Source: Bog-756 sp963831535
GTDB lineage: Bacteria; Actinomycetota; Acidimicrobiia; Acidimicrobiales; RAAP-2
Assembly: GCA_963831535.1 (NCBI GenBank)
Contig: CAWHQP010000003.1
Span: 310,001 to 374,000, forward strand
Direction: 5' to 3'
DNA length: 64,000 nt
Shown: in pieces, positions 1 to 9,846 of the stretch
How positions within the stretch are numbered: position 1 is the first letter of the stretch
Layout of the letters: each line of letters begins with the position of its first letter
Made by a program: the position numbers and the translations under genes
Notes under the pieces: model-generated
The model's database searches: none
Told to the model about the DNA's origin: nothing
Seen by the model: only the letters and a program-made list of their open reading frames with translations

Positions 1-65
1 TCTGTCCTGTCCAGGAATCACGAGGCGAAAGTCCCACTGAATCTCATGGGTGGCATCGCCAATCT

Positions 66-308
66 ATGAGTGGGACATACCACGTAACGATGGGAGTTCG
101 GGGCCGCCTGGTGGTCCTGACCGAGCTCCGGGCCCGGGTCGGTTGGGACGAAGGGACTCCGCTGGTGCTGGTGGAACGCCGGCCGGGTTGGCCTTTCTCA
201 CCCGCACACAGTTGAGGTCGATGGTCCGACCTATCCGGCCTGGACCTGGTGGGCGAGTTGACCGCCGAGCGGCGTGATGAGGCGTCCGCCGGCGCTCCGC
301 CGGCGTGA
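66..308 (+). pseudogene. Decayed AbrB/MazE-type antitoxin
   Basis: Reading from ATG at 66 gives a swapped-hairpin AbrB start (MSGTYHVTMGVRGRLVVLTE, then LRARVGWDEGTPLVLVE). The frame then runs into TGA. The middle of the family (LAFLTRTQLRSMVR) is found in another frame from about 188, and the tail (GLDLVGELTAERRDEASAG) returns in the first frame, ending at 308. Two compensating shifts therefore break an antitoxin of about 80 residues. The final TGA overlaps the GTG of the adjacent PIN remnant, the usual coupling of such toxin-antitoxin pairs. Family placement is from recall of the actinobacterial AbrB-PIN arrangement. It is unlikely to make functional protein. Confidence 0.6.
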
Positions 309-668
309 ATCTGTTCGACGTATCGGCTCTTGTGGGCCTTCCTGCAGGACGAGCAGGGTGCCGGTGTCGTGGTGCGGGCGTTGGACGACGGTGGGATCTG
401 TGGGGAGGCCAACTGGTCCGAGGTGGCGCAGAGGGTGCTGGCCCAAGGGAGGGACCGGGAGCTGGCCCGAGCCCTGCTCACTGGCTAGGACCTTTGAGTC
501 GAGCCGGTCGGTGCCGCCGACGCCGAAGGAGCCGCACGGCTGTGGCGCACCGGCGGTCGACTCTCGCTCGGTGACCGGCTGTGTCCGACCCCCCGAGGGC
601 GGCTGGAGGCCACCGGCTGGACCGCCGACGCCACATGGGGGACCGGGGAATCGATCCGCCAGATCTGA
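305..668 (+). pseudogene. Decayed VapC-type PIN-domain toxin
   Basis: GTG at 305 opens MNLFDVSAL. A one-base shift near 332 leads to WAFLQDEQGAG and ANWSEVAQRVLAQGRD. The same frame then crosses TAG (486-488) and TGA (495-497) and continues as VEPVGAADAEGAARL, RLSLGDRLC and WTADATWGTGESIRQI, stopping at 668. All four acidic positions of a PIN RNase can be placed: D in FDVSAL, E in NWSEV, D in LSLGDRLC and D in TADATW. The total of about 120 residues matches a full-length VapC. One frameshift and two nonsense codons make it a pseudogene, decayed together with its antitoxin. Confidence 0.6.
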
Positions 669-734
669 TGGACCGGCTGTCCCACCGGCCCGCACCCCAC
701 CGGCTCGGGACGCTGTCCCCGGTACCCTGACGGG

Positions 735-3700
735 GTGAGCCTCCGCTCGCTTCCTGCCCTGCTGCGCAATGAGCCCGCCATGACGCGGGTCATCGGCGCG
801 TCCAACGCCACCCTGGCCGTGGCCACCCCGGCCCAGGCATTCGTGCTGGCCGGTCTGGTGCGCCTGGGTTCGCGCCGCCCGGTGCTGGTCGTCACCCCGA
901 CCGGGGCCTCGGCCGAGCAGTTGGCGCACGACCTCGAGGCCTTCACCCCGGGAGGCGCCCCGGGCCGGGTGGAGGTCTTTCCGGCTTGGGAGACCCTGCC
1001 CTTCGAACGGGTCAGCCCCGACGTCTCGACCATGGGCCACCGGCTGCGGCTCCTGTGGCAGCTCAGCGGGTCCGGGGGTGCCGCCGGGGGCGACGACGGC
1101 ACCGGGCGCCCCGACATCGTGGTGGCCCCGATCAAAGCCGTGCTGCAGCGGCTGGGACCGTTCCGGACGGCGGGCCGGCCGGTCACCGTGGCCAAGGGCG
1201 ACCGCGTCGACGTGCAGACGCTGGTGGGCGACTTGGTAGCCATGGGCTACCGGCGCGAGTCCATCGTGGAGCACCGCGGCGAGCTGGCCGTCCGCGGGGG
1301 GATCGTCGACGTCTTCCCCTCCACCGCCGACGAACCGGTGCGCATCGACCTGTGGGGTGACGAGGTCGATCGGCTGACCCGGTTCGACGTCTCCGATCAA
1401 CGCTCCATCGACGACCTGGGGGCGGTCGAGCTGTTCGGCTGTCGCGAGCTGGTCACCGACGAGGCCATGCGGGAACGGGCGGCCGGACTGGTGGGCTCCC
1501 AACCCTGGGGCCGCCACCAGTGGGAGCGACTGTCCGACGGCGAGCAGTTCGACGGCATGGAGTCGTGGCTGCCCTGGCTGGTCCCGTCCGAGGAGCTCAT
1601 CTGTGATCTGTTGGGAGAGGACGCCCTCGTGGTCCTCGTCGAACCCCGACGGGTGCGGGACCGGGCCGGCGAACTGCTGGAGGAGGAGGCGGCCCTGGCC
1701 GACGCCCTGGCGTCCACCTGGGGACTGGAGCGGGGCGACGATGCGCCCCGGCTGCATGTGCCCTTCGACCGCCTGCTCGCCGGCACCCCGGCGGGCGTGG
1801 TCTCCCTCGTGCCCTCGGCCGAGGGCCCCGACATCCCATTGGTCGAGTCGCGGGGTTGGGAGCCCATCCTGGGCGACGGGTCGAGGATGGCCGCACAGGT
1901 GGCCGCGCTGATCGGGGCGGACTACTCGGTGGTCCTGTGCTCGTCGTCGGTAGGCGGCGCCGAGCGGCTCTCGGCCATCCTGGCCGACGAGCAACTGGTC
2001 GTACCGGTGGTGGGCGAGTCGGTCACCGGTCAGGCCCAGGATCCGGCGGGCAGCCTGGAATCGCCCGGGGCCCGCATCGTGGTGGCCTCGCTCGACCGCG
2101 GCTTCGTGCTCCCGGGGGCCAAGGTGGCTGTGCTGACCGAGTCAGACGTCACCGGGCGTCGCCGGCCCCACCGCCAGGCCAGGACCCGGGCCCGTCCCGT
2201 GGACGGCTTCTTCGACGACCTGGCCCCGGGCAGCTACGTGGTCCACCGCCAGCACGGCGTGGCCACCTACGGCGGCATGGTCACCCGCACCATGGGAGGG
2301 GCCACACGTGACTACCTGCTCCTCGAATACCGCGGCGGGGACAAGCTGTACCTGCCCACCGATCAGATCGAGCTGCTCACCCCCTACGCCGGGGGTGACT
2401 CGCCCACGGTGAGCCGGCTGGGCGGCTCGGAGTGGCAGCGGGCCCGCTCGAAGGCCCGGGCCGCCGTGCACGAGATCGCCGAGGAGCTGGTGGCCCTCTA
2501 CCGACGCCGCCTGCAGGTCTCCGGCCACGCCTTCGGGCCCGACACCCCGTGGCAGGCCGAGCTCGAGTCCTCCTTCCCCTTCATCGAGACCTCCGACCAG
2601 CTGCGGGCCATCGAGGAGGTCAAGGCGGACATGGAGCGACCCCAGCCCATGGATCGGCTGGTCTGTGGCGACGTGGGCTTCGGCAAGACCGAAGTGGCCC
2701 TCCGGGCTGCCTTCAAGGCCATTCAGGACGGCTACCAGGCCGCCGTGCTGGTGCCCACCACCCTGCTGGCCAGTCAGCACGCCCAGACCTTTGCCGAGCG
2801 GTACGCCCCGTTCCCCGTCAAGGTCGAACTGCTCAGCCGGTTCCTGACCAACGCTCAGGCCCGAGCGGTCCTGGCCGGTCTGGCCGACGGCTCGGTGGAC
2901 CTCGTCGTGGGGACCCACCGGCTGTTGGGGGAGGACGTCACCTTCAAGAAGCTCGGACTCCTGGTGGTCGACGAGGAGCAGCGCTTCGGGGTGTCGCACA
3001 AGGAGTCCATCAAGGCCATGGCCGACGGCGTGGACGTCCTGACGCTGACGGCCAGCCCCATCCCCCGGACCCTGGAGATGGCCCTCACCGGCATCCGTGA
3101 CCTGTCCATGGTCAACACCCCGCCGGCGGCCCGCCGACCCATCCTCACCCACGTCGGGTGAGTTCGAGGAGGCGGCGGCTTCCGAGGCCATACGCCGGGA
3201 GTTGCTGCGGGAGGGTCAGGTCTTCTACGTCCACAACCGTGTCCAGGACATCGACGCGGTGGCGAGGAGGGTCGAGGGGATGGCGCCGGAGGCCCGGGTG
3301 GCCGTGGCCCACGGCCAGATGGACGAGGGCACGCTGGAAAAGGTGGTACTCGACTTCTGGGAGGGCGCCTACGACGTACTGGTGTGCACCACCATCATCG
3401 AGTCGGGTATCGACATGCCCACGGTGAACACCCTGGTGGTGGACCGGGCCGACCTCTTGGGCCTGGGCCAGCTCCACCAGCTGCGGGGCCGGGTGGGCCG
3501 GGCCGGGCAGCGGGCCTACGCCTACCTGTTCCACCCCGTGGACCGGGTCCTCTCCGAACAGGCCTACGAGCGGCTCCGGACCATCGGGGACCACACCGAG
3601 CTGGGCTCGGGGTTCAAGATCGCCCTGCGCGATCTGCAGATCCGGGGGGCGGGCAACCTGCTCGGACGGGACCAGTCCGGCCACATCGCCGCCATCGGCT

Positions 3701-4239
3701 ACGACCTCTACGTGCAGATGGTCTCCGAGGCCGTCTCCGAGCTGAAGGGGGAGCCCCGTCCCCAACCGGTGGACCTCAAGCTCGACCTGCCCGACGCCGC
3801 CCACCTGCCCGCCACCTACGTGGAGGCCGAAGACGTCCGCCTCGAGGCCTACCGCCGGCTCACCGCGGTGCGGACCGACGATCAGATCGAGGACGTGCGG
3901 ACCGAGTGGGAGGACCGGTTCGGGCCCCTGCCGGGACCGGCTTCGGCGCTGCTCGACGTGGCCCGGCTGCGGGTCGAGTGCCTCCGCCTCGGGATCACCG
4001 ATGTCGCCGTCAACGCGCCACGAGGCGGCATGGGCCGGAGCACCGACCGGGCCAACGTCAAGCTCTCACCCATCACCCTGCCCGCCTCGGCCGAGGTCAG
4101 GCTGCGTCGACTGGTCCCGGGGGCCACGTACCAGGCCGACCAGCACCGCCTCTTGATGGCCGTGGCCGTGCCCAAGGGGGGCACCGGCTACGCCCCGGGA
4201 CTGGTGGCGCTGCTGGCCGAGCTGGTGCCGGCGGGCTGA
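735..4239 (+). CDS. mfd: Transcription-repair coupling factor Mfd, interrupted by one frameshift
   Basis: Mfd is the ATP-driven translocase that removes RNA polymerase stalled at DNA lesions and recruits UvrA. From GTG at 735: a UvrB-like N-terminal module, the RNA polymerase-interacting domain (SYVVHRQHGVATYGG, about residue 495), Walker A GDVGFGKTE (about 645) and a DEEQ box (about 745). The first frame ends at TGA 3159-3161 after RRPILTHVG. Dropping one base at 3159 restores EFEEAAASEAI, the C-terminal helicase lobe (SGIDMPTVNTLVVDRAD) and the TRCF C-terminal domain to the stop at 4239. The joined protein is about 1167 residues, the normal Mfd length. It is either a recent single-base insertion or a sequencing error. 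Confidence 0.9.
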
Positions 4240-4281
4240 GGGCTAAGCGGGCGACCGGGCGAAGCGGATCCGGCCGGCGGG

Positions 4282-6801
4282 CTACTCGGCCCGCAGCATG
4301 AGGGCCGTCGGGGTGCCGGCGGCGATCCGACCGGGGAAGGCGGCCGCCACATTAGCCAGCACCAGGGCCCCGCCGGCGATGGCCACCACCACCAGGGCGG
4401 GAACGCTGGGGTCGGACACGGCATCGATCTCGTGGGCGAACAGGTCCCATAGGGTCCGGCCGAGGATGATGCCGAGTGGGACGCCCACCACCAGGCCCAC
4501 GGCCACGGCGAAGGTCGACTGCCAGCGGACCACGGAGGCCAGCTGCCGGCCGGTGAGGCCCAGGGTCTTGAGGAGGGCGAGATCCCGCCGGCGCCGGCGG
4601 ACCGAGGCCACCAGGGTCAGCCCCAGGGCCACCACCGCCCCGAGGGCCAGGGCCAGGCCGAGATAGGCGGGGAGGCTACCGATGGACCCGTAGTCGACGA
4701 TCTCGGCCGGGCGGAGCACGCTGACCACGCCACCGGCCGGTTGGCCGTCGCCGGGGACGGCGTTGATGGCACCATCGATCTTCCGTAACGAGAGCAGGGC
4801 CGCTGCCGAGTCCGCTCCGCCGCGGGTGCGCACGAAGACGGCGTTGGGCCCCGGGACGGTCGATTCCTGCAGGTTGAGGGTGTTGGTCGAGAACAGGGAC
4901 GAGGAGAGCAGGGCCCCGGTGCCCATCTCGAGGTGGGCGGACCCGCCGCTCCCCACCGTCGGCATGGTGGCCGTCCCCACGATGGTCAGGGTGTGGGCCG
5001 CCCCGGACCGGTTGGCCAGTACCACGGTGTCACCGATGCTCTTGTGCAGTAGGCGGAGGGTGGCCGCACCGAGGACCACCTGATCCGGTGCCTCGAGGCC
5101 GTGGCCCGACAGCAGCGGGGGCGCCACGACCGGGTCGGATCTCGTGGCCAGAGCCGGGACGGCCGTGCCGTCGAGATCGACGGAGACGAAGTAGACACCG
5201 GTCCACGTGGCGACGTAGGGATCCCGGTCGAGCAGGGTGGCGATCTGGTGGGCCGGGAGGTCCTCGGCGCCGGCGTAGCCCGACAGCATCTCGTAGTTCC
5301 AGTTCCACCCGTAGAGGGCCGGGTGGGAGACCAGGCTGGTCAGGCTGGAGCCGAAGGTGAAGGTGGCGGTGAGGATGAGCCCGGCCAAGACGGTGCCCAC
5401 GATGGCCGAGCGCACCGGTACGGCGTTCCGGCCGGTACCCGGCTCGACGGCGAAACGCAGGCCGGTGACGGCCGGCACCGAGAGGCCGGCGTTGGCCGCG
5501 GCCCCAACCACCCCGGACTCGCGGGTTCTGCCCCGGTGGCGCCGGATGGCGCGCTCCGGGGACTCCCGAACCGCGGCCACCACGGCGATGGCGCTCAGGC
5601 CGACGACGAGGGCCAGGGCGCCGATGCCCAGGACCGGCCAATCGGCGGTGAACCCGGGGGTCGGGTAGACGAACCGGACGGGACCGATCGGGCCGACGGG
5701 GGAGAGCAGCACGGCCACGCCGACGGCCAGCAGGGAACCGGCCACGGTGGCGGCCAGGAGGCCGGACAGGCCGTCGCCCAGGGTCATGGCCGGCGAGGTT
5801 CCGAGGGACCGGAGGACCGCCCGCTCGGTGGCGCCCAGCCGGAGCTGGCGGAGGAGGGCCTGGGCCCCGATGAGCAGTGCCGCCAGGCCGGCCAGGATGC
5901 CGAACACCTCGAGGGCCAGGGTCAGGGGCCGCAGGGTCCGCCGGGCCAGGGCCACATGCGCCGAGGTCAGGGTGGCGCTGGTACTGGTGCTCAACCCCTT
6001 GGGGATGTACCGGGAGGCCTGGGACGCGACCCTGGCCACGTTGGCGCTCCCGCCCTTCACCTGGAGGGCCACTCCGGAGAACGTGGCGTAGTCGCCCTCG
6101 AGTTGGCGGGTCAGGGCCCGGGTGAAGAGCACCTCCCCGCCGCCGAGGGTGTCCACCTGGTCCTCGATGACCTGGTCGCTGGTCTCGATGATGCCGACCA
6201 CGGTGAGCTTGGCCACCCGGAAATCGGCGCCGGCGTAGTTGTCGTCGATCTGGGTATTGGACTCGAATCCCAGCTCCACCCTCGATCCGACGTGGAGCCC
6301 GAGTTGAGCTGCGGCCGGTTGGTTGATGACCACCTCGTCAGCCCGGTTCGGATCGGCCAGGCGACCGTGGAGCACCACGGGCCGCTCCATCGTAGTCCCG
6401 AGCCCGTCAGGACTCCCCTCGAGGGTAGGCGGTGCCTCGCCGGGTTGCGCGTGGGAGTGGATGCCCTTGGCGAACGCCATGTTCCCGTTGAACCCGATGA
6501 TGGTGCCCGAACCCCGCACCAGGGGGAGGTGGCTGAGCCGGCTGATGACCGCCGGGTCGTAGCCGTTGACCTCTCCGATCCCCGGATTGGCGAATCCAGT
6601 GAAGAGCTGGACATCGGCGGGATTGGTGCTGGCCAGATAGGCGGTGAAGGACGAGCCGGTACGCCTCCCTGCCGCCACCGAGGCCATGGCCAGACCGCCG
6701 ATGAGGCCGAGCAGGAGCACGATGGACAGGTACCCGGTCCACCGTCGGTGGAGCGTGGTGCGGAAGCGGTAGGCGGCCAGCCGGAACGTGCCGCTAGCCA
6801 T
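4282..6801 (-). CDS. FtsX/MacB-type ABC transporter permease
   Basis: A polytopic permease of 839 residues. An N-terminal helix (YLSIVLLLGLIGGLAMASV) is followed by a large extracytoplasmic MacB-like segment, a first FtsX block around GILAGLAALLIGAQALLRQL, a second long periplasmic segment, and a second FtsX block (YLGLALALGAVVALGLTLVA through VGLVVGVPLGIILG). Such permeases work with a separate ATPase in mechanotransmission or lipid/lipoprotein handling; no ATPase gene lies next to it. I chose ATG at 6801 (MASGTFRLAAYRF); ATG at 6816 is also possible. Longer extensions upstream look like GC-rich non-coding sequence. It is convergent with mfd and divergent from the foldase gene. Confidence 0.8.
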   Translation of the reverse strand: MASGTFRLAAYRFRTTLHRRWTGYLSIVLLLGLIGGLAMASVAAGRRTGSSFTAYLASTNPADVQLFTGFANPGIGEVNGYDPAVISRLSHLPLVRGSGTIIGFNGNMAFAKGIHSHAQPGEAPPTLEGSPDGLGTTMERPVVLHGRLADPNRADEVVINQPAAAQLGLHVGSRVELGFESNTQIDDNYAGADFRVAKLTVVGIIETSDQVIEDQVDTLGGGEVLFTRALTRQLEGDYATFSGVALQVKGGSANVARVASQASRYIPKGLSTSTSATLTSAHVALARRTLRPLTLALEVFGILAGLAALLIGAQALLRQLRLGATERAVLRSLGTSPAMTLGDGLSGLLAATVAGSLLAVGVAVLLSPVGPIGPVRFVYPTPGFTADWPVLGIGALALVVGLSAIAVVAAVRESPERAIRRHRGRTRESGVVGAAANAGLSVPAVTGLRFAVEPGTGRNAVPVRSAIVGTVLAGLILTATFTFGSSLTSLVSHPALYGWNWNYEMLSGYAGAEDLPAHQIATLLDRDPYVATWTGVYFVSVDLDGTAVPALATRSDPVVAPPLLSGHGLEAPDQVVLGAATLRLLHKSIGDTVVLANRSGAAHTLTIVGTATMPTVGSGGSAHLEMGTGALLSSSLFSTNTLNLQESTVPGPNAVFVRTRGGADSAAALLSLRKIDGAINAVPGDGQPAGGVVSVLRPAEIVDYGSIGSLPAYLGLALALGAVVALGLTLVASVRRRRRDLALLKTLGLTGRQLASVVRWQSTFAVAVGLVVGVPLGIILGRTLWDLFAHEIDAVSDPSVPALVVVAIAGGALVLANVAAAFPGRIAAGTPTALMLRAE

Positions 6802-7070
6802 GGAACTCCTGAGCATCAGCCAGGTAGTGCCCCGATCGCTGGTCGCCCCGCCACCCGGGTGGTGCCGTTCTCCGCCGCACAGGTCGGTTCTGAACCCCGC
6901 CGAGCGCGAAGAACAGGGAGGTAGCCGGACGAGACCGGTCGTGGTAGCACCCCGGCTTCCGGATCCGCCCCGAATGCGGCCGACCGTCGGTGGCCAGACC
7001 GGGTCCGGCGCCGGAGTCCGCGCCGGGACCCGGGGCCTCGCCCCTCCGGGCACCCGATAACATCCCGGCC

Positions 7071-8207
7071 GTGAAGCGCCAACTCTCCGGGGCCGTCGTG
7101 GTCCTCGCCGTGGTCGCTGCCGGGGTGCTCGCCTCGGCCTGCGACATCACCCCGCCCGCCGCCTCGGCCAACGGCGCCACCATCTCGACGGGCACACTCA
7201 ACAGCCAGCTCCACACCCTCCAGACCACCGCGGCGGGCAGCTGCCTCCTGCAGCTGGAGAACGCGCAATTGGCCGACTCCTCGGGCGAGGGGACCGGCGG
7301 GTCCGGTACGTACTCGATGACCTTTGCCAACGCCATCCTGAACAACCAGATCGGTGACCTGCTGGCGCTGCAGTACGCCTCCTCCAAAGGCATCACCATC
7401 TCGTCGTCCGAACTCGTCACGGCCACGTCCGACTTCGAGGCCACGCTGGACGGGGAGATCAGCGCCGCCGTCGCGCAGGCATCCGAGGCCGGGACGTTAT
7501 CCTTCTGCCAGGACGCCACGGGTGCCAGCCTCACCGGCAAAGCGCTGCTCAGCGCACTGCCGAACCCCATCCGGGTGGCCCAGGTCCGGAATCAGGCGGT
7601 CGACGAGAAGCTGCTGGCCCGGGGGGCCGATCTGTCCGCCGCCGCCGTGGCCAAGTACTACAACGACAATCTGGGCCAGTTCACCACGGCGTGCGTGAGT
7701 CTGATCGCCACGGACACGGAGGCCCACGCCAACCAGCTCGTGGCCCAGCTCAACGCCGGGGAGACGTTCGCCAGTGTGGCCAAGGCGAACTCGCTGGACA
7801 CCCAGACGGCGGCCAACGGCGGGGCCCTCGGCTGCAACTACACCCTGGCCCAGGTGGAGCAGGCCCTGTCGGTGCAGTCGGTGACCGTGGGCCAACCCCT
7901 CGCCCCGGTCCAGGACTCGAGCAACGGTCAGTGGGTCATCTACGAGGTGACCAGCCAGACCGTGGCCCCGCTGTCCGAGGCCGGGTCGGTGGCCCGTCGC
8001 GAGCTGCTGCAGTCCACGGCCAACGTGAACCGGGTCAGCAAGGAGATCGTGCGGTTTGCCCGTTCCTCGGACGTCTCGGTCGACCCCCGGTACGGCACCT
8101 GGCTCGGACTACGGGTCGTCCCTCCCGTGGCTCCACCGTCCCGGTTCCTCCTCGGAGCGGCGGCGGGGCAGACGCCGCTCGTGAAGCGCGCCACCGGCGG
8201 GACGTGA
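7071..8207 (+). CDS. SurA/PpiC-like peptidyl-prolyl isomerase lipoprotein
   Basis: A 378-residue exported foldase candidate. The N terminus is a signal sequence (QLSGAVVVLAVVAAGVLASAC) ending in a lipobox-like cysteine, so probably a membrane-anchored lipoprotein. The C-terminal half has parvulin features: a chain beginning TACVSLIATDTEAHANQL, then ETFASVAKANSLD, NGGALGC and GQWVIYEV. The family isomerises prolyl bonds of proteins outside the membrane. The start is GTG at 7071. A TAACAT hexamer ends 7 nt before it, so the message may be leaderless, although I see no clear -35. This kind of gene commonly sits between mfd and mazG in actinobacteria. Confidence 0.8.
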   Translation: MKRQLSGAVVVLAVVAAGVLASACDITPPAASANGATISTGTLNSQLHTLQTTAAGSCLLQLENAQLADSSGEGTGGSGTYSMTFANAILNNQIGDLLALQYASSKGITISSSELVTATSDFEATLDGEISAAVAQASEAGTLSFCQDATGASLTGKALLSALPNPIRVAQVRNQAVDEKLLARGADLSAAAVAKYYNDNLGQFTTACVSLIATDTEAHANQLVAQLNAGETFASVAKANSLDTQTAANGGALGCNYTLAQVEQALSVQSVTVGQPLAPVQDSSNGQWVIYEVTSQTVAPLSEAGSVARRELLQSTANVNRVSKEIVRFARSSDVSVDPRYGTWLGLRVVPPVAPPSRFLLGAAAGQTPLVKRATGGT

Positions 8208-8274
8208 TCGGGAACCGGCGACTCCATGGCGACGCCGGCCTGTGACACCGACTGATCTCGGGAAGGGAGCGGCG

Positions 8275-9720
8275 ATGCCCCGGATCGACGTGGTGGGCCT
8301 CGGTCCCGCCGGTCCCGAACTGATCACCGCCGAGGCCCACCAGCTGATGGACCGGGCCGGGGCACTGTTCTTCCGCACGCGACGGCATCCTTCGGCCGTC
8401 GCCCGGCCCGGAGCTCCGAGCTTCGATCACCACTACGAGACGGCCGACTCCTTCGATGAGGTCTACCGGGCCGTCGTGGAGGACTTGGTGGCCGCGGCCG
8501 AGGAGGTCGCCCCCACCGGCACCGTGGTCTACGCGGTGCCCGGCTCGCCCACGGTGGCCGAGGCGACGGTGGGCCTCCTGCGCCGGCACCCGTCGGTCAC
8601 CGGCGGCTCGGTGACCCTCGTCGTGCATCCGGCGGTGTCCTTTCTCGACCTGGCCTTCGAGCGGCTCGGGATCGACCCGGTCACCTCCGGCGTCAGGGTC
8701 GTCGACGGGGAGACCTTCGCCGTCGACGCCGCCGGGGAGCGCGGGCCCCTGCTGGTGGCCCAGAGCTGGAGCACCGGTGTGCTCTCCGACATCAAGCTGT
8801 CGGTGGAGTCGGCTCCCGCCGAGGCGGTGACGGTCCTGCACCACCTGGGCCTCGCCGACGAGTGGGTCGAGGAGGTGGCGTGGGACGACCTCGACCGGAC
8901 CTTCGCCCCCGACCATCTCACGTCGCTGTGGATCCCCAGGCTGGCCGCCCCGGTGGCCGCCGAACTGGTGCGGCTGGACGAACTGGTCCACATCCTCCGG
9001 GAGCAGTGTCCGTGGGACCGACGCCAGACCCACGGCTCACTCGCCCGGCACCTCCAAGAGGAGGCCTACGAAACGTTGGAGGCCATCGATGCCCTGGCCG
9101 CCCTGGACGCAGGCGACGCCGAGGGCCACGAGCCGGCCGCGGCGGACGACGGGGCCGAGGAGCGGGCCGTGGCCCACCTCGAAGAGGAGCTCGGGGACCT
9201 GCTCTTCCAGGTGTACTTCCACGCCACTCTGGCCGCCGAGGCCGGCCGGTTCACCCTGGCCGACGTGGCTCGGGGCGTGCACGACAAGCTGGTCTCCCGC
9301 CACCCCCACGTGTTCGGCGACGTCGACGCCGACACCCCCGAACAGGTGGCCACCAACTGGGAGACGCTGAAGCTGGCCGAGAAGGGTCGCACCAGCGTGA
9401 CCCAGGGGATCCCCACCGCCCTGCCGTCCCTAGCCCTGGCGGCCAAACTGCAGCGGAAGGCCCTGGCCGTCGGGATGGTGCTCCCCGGGGTGGCCGAGGA
9501 GGCGGCCCGGGTGGCTGCCGGGGTGGTCCGGTTGTCGTCGAGCGGTGGTGCGACCACCAGGGTCACCGATGGGACCGGGGCCGGTGCACAGTCCGAAGAG
9601 GACCTCGGCGAACTCCTCTTCTCCCTGGCCAATGTGGCCCGTCAGCTCGGTGTGGATCCGGAGACCGCACTGCGGTCGCGGGCCGCTCGGTTCCGTACCT
9701 CGGTGGAAGCGCGCGGCTGA
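8275..9720 (+). CDS. mazG: MazG-family nucleotide pyrophosphohydrolase with N-terminal YabN-like methylase domain
   Basis: A two-domain protein of 481 residues. Residues 1 to about 220 resemble the tetrapyrrole methylase fold of YabN (IDVVGLGPAGPELITAEA). The rest is MazG: LREQCPWDRRQTHGSLARHL, EEAYETLEAIDAL, EEELGDLLFQVYFHA (metal-binding acidic residues), VSRHPHVFGDV and NWETLKLAEK. MazG hydrolyses NTPs to NMP and pyrophosphate and is thought to clean up aberrant nucleotides. ATG at 8275 is chosen because GGGAAGGGAG (8260-8269) is well placed as a ribosome binding site; a GTG at 8242 is an in-frame alternative. Confidence 0.88.
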   Translation: MPRIDVVGLGPAGPELITAEAHQLMDRAGALFFRTRRHPSAVARPGAPSFDHHYETADSFDEVYRAVVEDLVAAAEEVAPTGTVVYAVPGSPTVAEATVGLLRRHPSVTGGSVTLVVHPAVSFLDLAFERLGIDPVTSGVRVVDGETFAVDAAGERGPLLVAQSWSTGVLSDIKLSVESAPAEAVTVLHHLGLADEWVEEVAWDDLDRTFAPDHLTSLWIPRLAAPVAAELVRLDELVHILREQCPWDRRQTHGSLARHLQEEAYETLEAIDALAALDAGDAEGHEPAAADDGAEERAVAHLEEELGDLLFQVYFHATLAAEAGRFTLADVARGVHDKLVSRHPHVFGDVDADTPEQVATNWETLKLAEKGRTSVTQGIPTALPSLALAAKLQRKALAVGMVLPGVAEEAARVAAGVVRLSSSGGATTRVTDGTGAGAQSEEDLGELLFSLANVARQLGVDPETALRSRAARFRTSVEARG

Positions 9721-9846
9721 GTCCCGGTTGGGCTCCCCCCACCCCTGATCCGGTCGATCCCCCGGTCGGCCAGGTCCGAATGCCCTGGTCTGGGGGGTCG
9801 CGGGTGGTAACTTTTCCCACACCAGCGACAGGAGTGACTACGCACA

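Noticed and set aside
231..1994. 587-codon minus-strand open frame
   Set aside because: Lies antisense to mfd; His/Gly/Pro-rich composition is that of a GC-rich shadow frame with no motif.
5101..6924. 607-codon plus-strand open frame
   Set aside because: Antisense shadow of the FtsX permease; repetitive Gly/Asp/His composition.
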